The translations under genes were made by a program, and so were the position numbers. Positions 7,132 through 11,908 of a stretch of 11,908 nt of DNA are shown here, in pieces. Position 1 is the first letter of the stretch. Each line of letters opens with the position of its first letter. Below the pieces are notes generated by a model that saw only the letters and a program-made list of their open reading frames with translations, was not told where the DNA came from and made no database searches. This stretch comes from JAWOHX01 sp046484975 (GTDB lineage: Bacteria > Bacillota > Clostridia > DUPQ01), in assembly GCA_046484975.1 (NCBI GenBank), contig JAWOHX010000086.1, positions 1 through 11,908 of the forward strand, given 5' to 3'.

Positions 7132-7680
7132 ATGACCATTCCCATCATCATCGCGGTTCTTGTGGTGCTTGCAGTGTATGTCATCATGGCGTACAACAAT
7201 TTTACCATCATCAAGAACAAAATCGAGGAAGCCTATGCCACGGTGGAGGTCCATCTCAAGAAAAGATACGACCTCATCCCCAATCTGGTGGAGACGGTGA
7301 AGGGCTACGCAAAGCACGAGAGCAAAACCTTCACGGATGTCATTGAGGCCAGGAACAACGCCATGAAGGCCACCGGATTCGAGGAACTGCGTGAGAGCGA
7401 GAACCAGCTCCAACAAACCCTGAAATCCCTGTTCGCCCTCTCAGAGAGCTATCCCGATCTGAAGGCCAACACCAATTTCATGGACCTGCAGAGGCAACTG
7501 GAATCCATTGAGAATGAGATCCTGCAAAGCAGGAAGTACTACAACGCGGTGGTCAAGGAATTCAACACTAGGATTGCCCTGTTCCCCAATTCCATCATCG
7601 CCGGCATGTTCCGGTTCACAAAGAAGGAATACTACGAAGTGGACGATGTGGTGCATCAGAATGTAAAGGTCTCCTTCTGA
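7132..7680 (+). CDS. lemA: LemA family membrane-anchored protein
   Basis: A 182-residue protein with one N-terminal membrane helix (about 3-20) and a long helical domain, the LemA layout. The conserved core RYDLIPNLVETVKGY (45-59) and SRKYYNAVVKEFN (133-145) identify the family. LemA proteins are widespread and their molecular role is unsettled. They are often encoded beside TPM-domain or DUF2207 membrane proteins, as here (11-bp gap to the next gene). It follows serC by 15 bp with GGGAGG just upstream of its ATG, so it is probably cotranscribed with serA-serC, an unusual association. The helix with a short N-terminal tail suggests anchoring with the bulk outside, but topology was not computed. 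Confidence 0.93.
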   Translation: MTIPIIIAVLVVLAVYVIMAYNNFTIIKNKIEEAYATVEVHLKKRYDLIPNLVETVKGYAKHESKTFTDVIEARNNAMKATGFEELRESENQLQQTLKSLFALSESYPDLKANTNFMDLQRQLESIENEILQSRKYYNAVVKEFNTRIALFPNSIIAGMFRFTKKEYYEVDDVVHQNVKVSF

Positions 7681-7691
7681 AAGGAAAACCG

Positions 7692-9551
7692 ATGAAAAGA
7701 ATATTCATCCTGGCCCTGGCCCTGGTGTTCATCATCGTATCCCGGGGAGCCCTGGCCCAAAGCGACTATATCATCAGGTCCTATGATGTCCGGGTGGAGG
7801 TGGCGGAGAATGCAGTCTACTCTGTCACGGAAACCATCGATGTGTTCTTTCAACGTCCGCGGCATGGGATCATCCGGAGCATCCCGGTGCTCTACACCAA
7901 CCAGAAGGTGAAAATCGAGGGGATTTCCATCAACCATCCCTTCACCACGGCACGGGACATCGTCACGGTATCCTACCGGATCGGTGACCCGGATGTCTAT
8001 GTGAACGGGGATGTGCGTTATGTCATCTCCTACCGCTACGATGTGGGGGAGGACAACCTGCCTGGCTACGACCAGTTCTATTTCAATATCATCGGCACCG
8101 ACTGGGATGCGCCCATCGGGACTGCCTCTTTCACCGTCGTCTTTCCCAAATCCTTTGACGAAGACAAGGTTTGGGTGCATCGGGGGGCTTACGGCCAGAC
8201 AGGACAGACTGGACTGGCCTACCGGGTTGACGGGAACACGATCACCGGGATGGCTTCCGAGCTGAGGGCTTTCGAGGGGGTCACGATGAGGGTGGAGCTG
8301 CCGGAAGGATACTATGTCGGCGCCAGGAAAAACATCGATTACTCCCGGATCGCCTCCCTTTTCGCCTGGCTTGCCTGCCTTGGGCTTCTGGCCTTTGGTT
8401 ATGTCACCTGGGTAAAAAAGGGAAAGGACGACATTCTTTACCCTGCGGTTCAGTTTTCACCCCCTGAGGGGATGACGCCCTCGGACATGGGCTACATTGC
8501 CGACGGAATCGTGGACAACAAGGACATCACAGCATTGATTTTCCATTGGGCGGACAAGGGGTTTCTGCTCATCGAGGAGCAGAAGGCAGGCCGGTACGAC
8601 CTGGTGAAACTGAAAGAACCCGAAGGCTTAAAAAGCTATGAGAAGCACATGTTCAACGCTTTGTTCAAGCTGGGCAAGGACGGAAGGGTGGGTACCAAGG
8701 ACCTGGAACAGGCATTCTACAAGGAGATTCCTCCCATCAAGGAGATGATCAAGTGGGATTTCCAGGGGGACAGGGCCCTGGTCACCAAGGAATCCAAAAG
8801 ATGGTCCAGGCTGCTCCTTCTCCTGGCGCTGGTCCCGACGGTCCTGTATATCCTGGTGGTTTTCGCCAACCTGCCGGGACCCCATATGATGATACCCATG
8901 CTCATCGGGTTGATTTTCACGGCAGTGACGGGCACAGCCATCGTCCATGCAGCCAGGAAGTGGAATATTTACTCGGGTTTTGCCAGGATATCGAGGATCA
9001 TTCTCGCCCTTGCCCTTGGTTTCCTCTTCTTCCTGGTCCTGATGATCTTTGGACTTGTGGTTGCGGAAGAGTATTTCACCGGCATGTGGGGCGCAGCCTT
9101 TATCCCCATGGAAGCGCTTCGAACCGCAGTCACCACCCTGCTGCTGCTGTGGATGGGAGGGGTGACGGAGAAGCGGAGCCCCTACGGGCACAAGCAGCTG
9201 GAATATGTCCTGGGCCTGCGGGAATTCATCGAGAAAGCGGAAATGGACCGCCTGAAGGCCCTCATCGACGAGAATCCCCAGTACTATTACGACATCCTGC
9301 CCTATGCCATCGTGCTGGGGCTTGAAAACAAGTGGTCGGACAAGTTCAAAAGCCTGGTCACCCAACCACCGGACTGGTACCGGGGCGATTACCGGGGAAC
9401 CTTCACCACGATGGTCTTTGTCAGCCACATCAGCCGGATGTCCATGAACACCACGGCATCCATGGCCATGCCCAAGTCATCCGGGACGGGTATGGGCGGA
9501 GGCGGCTTTTCCGGCGGCGGAATGGGCGGAGGCGGGGGACGCTCCTGGTAG
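7692..9551 (+). CDS. DUF2207 membrane protein with glycine-rich C-terminal tail
   Basis: A 619-residue envelope protein of unknown function. The N-terminus is a signal peptide with likely cleavage after ALA (20-22). An extracytoplasmic beta-rich DUF2207 domain follows (about 25-210), including the typical ID-F--PRHGI-R motif around 49-62. A membrane helix lies at about 219-240, then a soluble segment (245-370), three or four further helices (about 374-392, 399-420, 434-458, 474-490) and a conserved LPYAIVLGLENKW stretch (536-548). The last 20 residues are almost only Gly, Ser and Met and end in GGRSW. This Gly-rich tail with terminal SW recurs in LemA-linked TPM and DUF2207 proteins. It is 11 bp from lemA with AAAGGA before its ATG, and is the last gene of the serA operon; no clear terminator follows. 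Confidence 0.9.
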   Translation: MKRIFILALALVFIIVSRGALAQSDYIIRSYDVRVEVAENAVYSVTETIDVFFQRPRHGIIRSIPVLYTNQKVKIEGISINHPFTTARDIVTVSYRIGDPDVYVNGDVRYVISYRYDVGEDNLPGYDQFYFNIIGTDWDAPIGTASFTVVFPKSFDEDKVWVHRGAYGQTGQTGLAYRVDGNTITGMASELRAFEGVTMRVELPEGYYVGARKNIDYSRIASLFAWLACLGLLAFGYVTWVKKGKDDILYPAVQFSPPEGMTPSDMGYIADGIVDNKDITALIFHWADKGFLLIEEQKAGRYDLVKLKEPEGLKSYEKHMFNALFKLGKDGRVGTKDLEQAFYKEIPPIKEMIKWDFQGDRALVTKESKRWSRLLLLLALVPTVLYILVVFANLPGPHMMIPMLIGLIFTAVTGTAIVHAARKWNIYSGFARISRIILALALGFLFFLVLMIFGLVVAEEYFTGMWGAAFIPMEALRTAVTTLLLLWMGGVTEKRSPYGHKQLEYVLGLREFIEKAEMDRLKALIDENPQYYYDILPYAIVLGLENKWSDKFKSLVTQPPDWYRGDYRGTFTTMVFVSHISRMSMNTTASMAMPKSSGTGMGGGGFSGGGMGGGGGRSW

Positions 9552-9571
9552 CGGGCCCTTTTAAAAACAGG

Positions 9572-9600
9572 TTGATTTTTTGAAAAACCCGTTGTATAAT
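9572..9600 (+). promoter_or_regulatory. SigA-type promoter of trpB2
   Basis: TTGATT (9572-9577), a 17-bp spacer and a perfect TATAAT (9595-9600) place the start near 9607, about 63 nt before the trpB2 ATG. The leader holds a small hairpin, CAGGTG/CGCCTG with an AAA loop (9610-9624). It also holds three copies of ATAGCA around 9631-9650 and a purine-rich ribosome site (GGAGAGGAG, 9653-9661). It is too short for a T-box, and no trp leader peptide is seen. Confidence 0.75.
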
Positions 9601-9669
9601 CAATGGCAACAGGTGAAACGCCTGCAGAGAATAGCAGAGATAGCATAGCATAGGAGAGGAGAGATCATC

Positions 9670-11043
9670 ATGAGCAAAGGAAAAAACATTCCTTACAAAG
9701 TCTATTTGTCCGAAAACGAGTTGCCAAGGCACTGGTATAACATCCAGGCGGATTTGAAAACCCCCCTGATGCCCGGCCTGCACCCTGTGACGAAAAAACC
9801 ACTGGGGCCGGAGGACCTTGCGCCCTTGTTCCCCATGGACCTCATCATCCAGGAAGTCACCCAGGAACGTTACATCGAGATCCCGGAAGAGGTCATGGAG
9901 AAGTACCGGGCTTTCCGGGCCACGCCCCTTTGCAGGGCCTACGAGCTGGAAAAGAAGCTGGGGACGCCTGCCAGGATCTACTACAAGTATGAAGGCGCCA
10001 CCCCTTCGGGAAGCCACAAGATGAACACCGCCATCCCCCAGGTTTACTACAACATGAAGCAGGGCAGGAAGCGGATCGCCACGGAGACGGGAGCGGGCCA
10101 ATGGGGATCCGCCGTCAGCATCGCATGCTCCATGTTCGGCCTGGAATGCATGGTCTACATGGTGAAGGTCAGTTATGACCAAAAACCCGACCGCAAGCAC
10201 CTTATGGAGACCTACGGGGCAAAAATCGTGGCAAGTCCCAGCAATCTCACCCGTGCCGGCAGGGACATCCTGGAAAAGAACCCCGAATCCATGGGGAGCC
10301 TGGGCATCGCCATCAGCGAGGCTGTGGAAGACGCCTTTACCCACGAGGACACCAGCTACGCACTGGGAAGCGTACTCAACCATGTCATTCTCCACCAGAC
10401 CATCATCGGCCAGGAGGCCATCAAGCAGTTTGAGAAAATAGGGGAATATCCCGACATCGTCATCGGATGCTGCGGAGGCGGCTCCAATTTCTCAGGGATT
10501 GCATTCCCCTTCGTCAAGGACAAGCTGGACGGAAAGACAAACACCCGGTTCATCGCCGTGGAACCCAGCGCCTGTCCCACTCTCACGAAGGGCACCTTCG
10601 CCTATGACTACGGCGACACCGCCAAGATGGCCCCCATCACCATGATGTATACCCTGGGCCATGACTTTGTCCCCCCGGGGATTCATGCCGGTGGATTGCG
10701 TTACCATGGGGACTCCCCGCTGGTGAGCCAGTTGTATAAGGACGGAGTCATTGAAGCGGCAGCGGTCCATCAGACGGAGGTTTTCGAGGCAGCGGTGCTT
10801 TTCGCCAAGGCTGAGGCCATCCTTCCGGCACCGGAATCCGCCCATGCCATCCGGACGGCCATCGACGAGCCCCTCAAATGCAAAGAGACTGGGGAGGAGA
10901 AAACCATCCTGTTCTGCCTCAGCGGCCATGGGCACTTCGACCTTTCCGCCTATGCGGCATACAACGCAGGGGAGCTCAACGACATTGAATACTCGGACGA
11001 GATGCTCCACGAAGGGCTTAAGTGCCTGCCCGAGACCGACTGA
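9670..11043 (+). CDS. trpB2: TrpB2-type tryptophan synthase beta chain (TrpB-like PLP enzyme)
   Basis: Fold-type II PLP enzyme that joins indole to an activated serine to make tryptophan. The 457-residue length and N-terminal extension mark the TrpB2 class rather than the ~400-residue TrpB1. Key motifs are GSHKMNTA (114-121, PLP lysine K117), ETGAGQWG (139-146, catalytic E139; the W is typical of TrpB2 where TrpB1 has H), the cofactor phosphate loop GGGSN (269-273), and SGHGHFD (418-424). No trpA or other trp gene is in the window, as is common for TrpB2, which does not form the usual complex with TrpA. Archaeal TrpB2 has been reported to prefer O-phosphoserine; with serA-serC just upstream this may hold here too (inference). 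It is monocistronic, with its own promoter and terminator. An indole-salvage role is the main alternative. Confidence 0.93.
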   Translation: MSKGKNIPYKVYLSENELPRHWYNIQADLKTPLMPGLHPVTKKPLGPEDLAPLFPMDLIIQEVTQERYIEIPEEVMEKYRAFRATPLCRAYELEKKLGTPARIYYKYEGATPSGSHKMNTAIPQVYYNMKQGRKRIATETGAGQWGSAVSIACSMFGLECMVYMVKVSYDQKPDRKHLMETYGAKIVASPSNLTRAGRDILEKNPESMGSLGIAISEAVEDAFTHEDTSYALGSVLNHVILHQTIIGQEAIKQFEKIGEYPDIVIGCCGGGSNFSGIAFPFVKDKLDGKTNTRFIAVEPSACPTLTKGTFAYDYGDTAKMAPITMMYTLGHDFVPPGIHAGGLRYHGDSPLVSQLYKDGVIEAAAVHQTEVFEAAVLFAKAEAILPAPESAHAIRTAIDEPLKCKETGEEKTILFCLSGHGHFDLSAYAAYNAGELNDIEYSDEMLHEGLKCLPETD

Positions 11044-11056
11044 CATCATCAAAAGA

Positions 11057-11089
11057 AAGCCGTTTCCACCGGAAACGGCTTCTTTTTTT
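11057..11089 (+). terminator. Rho-independent terminator after trpB2
   Basis: AAGCCGTTTCC (11057-11067) and GGAAACGGCTT (11071-11081) form a perfect 11-bp stem with a 3-nt loop, followed by C and seven T's (11083-11089). It begins 13 nt after the trpB2 stop. Confidence 0.93.
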
Positions 11090-11098
11090 CATCGGGAA

Positions 11099-11107
11099 TG
11101 ATATACT
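11099..11107 (+). promoter_or_regulatory. Candidate extended -10 promoter of the DUF3842 gene
   Basis: TGATATACT has the TGN extension and a -10 box with one mismatch (TATACT). The -35 position would fall inside the upstream terminator T-run and has no good match. The start near 11114 leaves a leader of under 20 nt, so this assignment is tentative. Confidence 0.45.
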
Positions 11108-11131
11108 TTTCATGGAGAGGATGAAACCCGC

Positions 11132-11557
11132 ATGGAAATCGCTGTCATTGACGCCCAGGGGGCAGGCATCGGGAAAACCGTGATCATGGAAATACGCAAG
11201 GCCTTCGGCGGCAAGGTCACCATCGTCGCACTGGGGACGAATCCCGTGGCCTGCCGGAACATGGTGGAAAGCGGTGCGGACCTTGGCTTTCACCAGGAGA
11301 AGGAACTTATTGATTATCTGCGGGGAGGGACCATGGACTGTCTCATCGGCCCCGTGGGGATTTTGTCCAGCGGCGGAATCCTCGGGGAAATCACCCCGCA
11401 GCTCTCCCGTCTGGTTTTCGGGGCCGACTGCAGGAAGTACATCATCCCCCTGAATCTCCACGGGATTTTCATACCGGGGACACAGGACCTTAAAATCAAG
11501 GACTCCCTGCTGATGATCATCCGGGACATTCAGGAAACCTTCCTGAATTTTCCGTAG
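11132..11557 (+). CDS. DUF3842 family protein
   Basis: A 141-residue soluble protein matching DUF3842, a small family of unknown function found mostly in anaerobic Bacillota. Conserved blocks are the N-terminal IAVIDAQGAGIGK (3-15, a Rossmann-like glycine loop), ALGTN (33-37), IGPVGIL (72-78), GEITPQ (85-90) and IPLN (105-108). The glycine loop suggests nucleotide or cofactor binding, but no activity is known. The ATG at 11132 has GGAGAGGA about 10 nt upstream. Its last 28 bp overlap the 3' end of the minus-strand ECF gene, tail to tail. Residues 52-66, where many relatives have a conserved GEN-type segment, read GFHQEKELIDYLRGG, so this copy seems divergent there. Confidence 0.87.
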   Translation: MEIAVIDAQGAGIGKTVIMEIRKAFGGKVTIVALGTNPVACRNMVESGADLGFHQEKELIDYLRGGTMDCLIGPVGILSSGGILGEITPQLSRLVFGADCRKYIIPLNLHGIFIPGTQDLKIKDSLLMIIRDIQETFLNFP

Positions 11558-11908
11558 GCCAGGACCACCAGGGGCACCAGCACCAGTTGGATCAGGATGC
11601 CCCATATTGAGGTGACGAAGGAGGCAACCAGGAACATGGGCAGCGTATAGCTCCCGCCAAAGGGGACCAGGATCAGAAGGTGGACCAGGCCGCTGACGAT
11701 TCGCCCCCCCACCATTGCACTTAACAGGGAAGGAATGACCTTTTTGGTCTTTTCATAAATCAAACCCGCGAGGAATCCGTAGGCCGCAAGCTCAAAGACC
11801 ATGGCGATGCCGGTGGGATAAAGCACGGGCATTCCTGTGAGAAGGGTTCCCAGGAGGGGAGCCATAGCTCCCACCAGGGCGCCATATTTTTTGGAACAAA
11901 TGAACGCG
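11530..11908 (-). CDS. ECF transporter S component (N-terminus beyond window)
   Basis: S components are the membrane proteins that bind a vitamin or similar micronutrient for energy-coupling factor importers. The reading frame stays open to the right edge. Upstream of an in-frame GTG at 11874 it encodes 11 more residues, AFICSKKYGAL, which fit the family's N-terminal pattern, so the GTG is not the start and the gene is cut by the window. The visible 125 residues hold about four membrane helices. They include the PVLYPTGIAMVFELAAYGFLAG region, with its GMP-x-x-P-T-x-IAM-x-FEL-x-x-YG pattern, and a GGRIVSG motif. The substrate is unknown; the pattern recalls the S-component group often annotated as hydroxymethylpyrimidine- or folate-like. 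The ATPase and T subunits are not nearby, as expected when a shared ECF module serves many S components. The TGA stop lies inside the DUF3842 gene. Confidence 0.85.
   Translation of the reverse strand, partial: AFICSKKYGALVGAMAPLLGTLLTGMPVLYPTGIAMVFELAAYGFLAGLIYEKTKKVIPSLLSAMVGGRIVSGLVHLLILVPFGGSYTLPMFLVASFVTSIWGILIQLVLVPLVVLAYGKFRKVS

Noticed and set aside
9552..9594. Terminator after the DUF2207 gene
   Set aside because: T-runs and a GGGCCC are present, but no GC-rich stem directly precedes a T-tract; AACAGGTT/AACCCGTT pairs only imperfectly.
11872..11874. GTG as start of the ECF S component
   Set aside because: The frame continues upstream to the window edge with residues fitting the family, so the true start is outside.
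1..11908. CRISPR array, tRNA, rRNA, insertion sequence, T-box or riboswitch
   Set aside because: No regular repeat-spacer pattern, cloverleaf, transposase motif or long structured leader was seen; all gene gaps are under 140 bp.

Overview
The window looks like chromosomal DNA from an anaerobic bacterium, most likely a moderately GC-rich member of the Bacillota (Clostridia-like). The grounds are a heterodisulfide reductase HdrB-type subunit, an ECF-transporter S component, a DUF3842 protein, SigA-type promoters (several of them extended -10) and classic hairpin-plus-T-tract terminators. Taxonomy is an inference; no marker gene such as rRNA is present, and base composition was judged by eye.

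Layout. (1) 26-904, plus strand: hdrB-like gene with two complete CCG cysteine motifs, probably the end of an hdr operon that begins outside the window. (2) 905-1041: convergent gap with a perfect 13-bp inverted repeat and a weak minus-strand terminator. (3) 1042-4565, minus strand: two translationally coupled genes (ATGA overlap) for a heparinase II/III-family protein and a second, more divergent toroid/lyase-like protein, both without a signal peptide. (4) 4602-4698: divergent promoter region with a perfect 14-bp palindrome at the predicted start of the rightward transcript. (5) 4699-5004: small DUF4870-type membrane protein, closed by a strong terminator. (6) 5123-9551, plus strand: apparent operon serA-serC-lemA-DUF2207 with tiny gaps or overlaps, led by a good SigA promoter. 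(7) 9670-11043: trpB2 with its own promoter and terminator. (8) 11132-11557: DUF3842 protein, overlapping tail-to-tail with (9) a minus-strand ECF-transporter S component cut by the right edge.

How the genes may work together. SerA and SerC convert 3-phosphoglycerate to O-phospho-L-serine. The next transcription unit encodes TrpB2, a family for which O-phosphoserine-dependent tryptophan synthesis has been reported in archaea, so the neighbourhood may be more than chance. LemA and DUF2207 are frequent partners of unknown envelope function, here attached to the serine operon. The paired lyase-like genes form a self-contained, apparently cytoplasmic unit of unknown substrate and are the least explained part of the window. 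No mobile element, CRISPR array, tRNA or rRNA was recognised.
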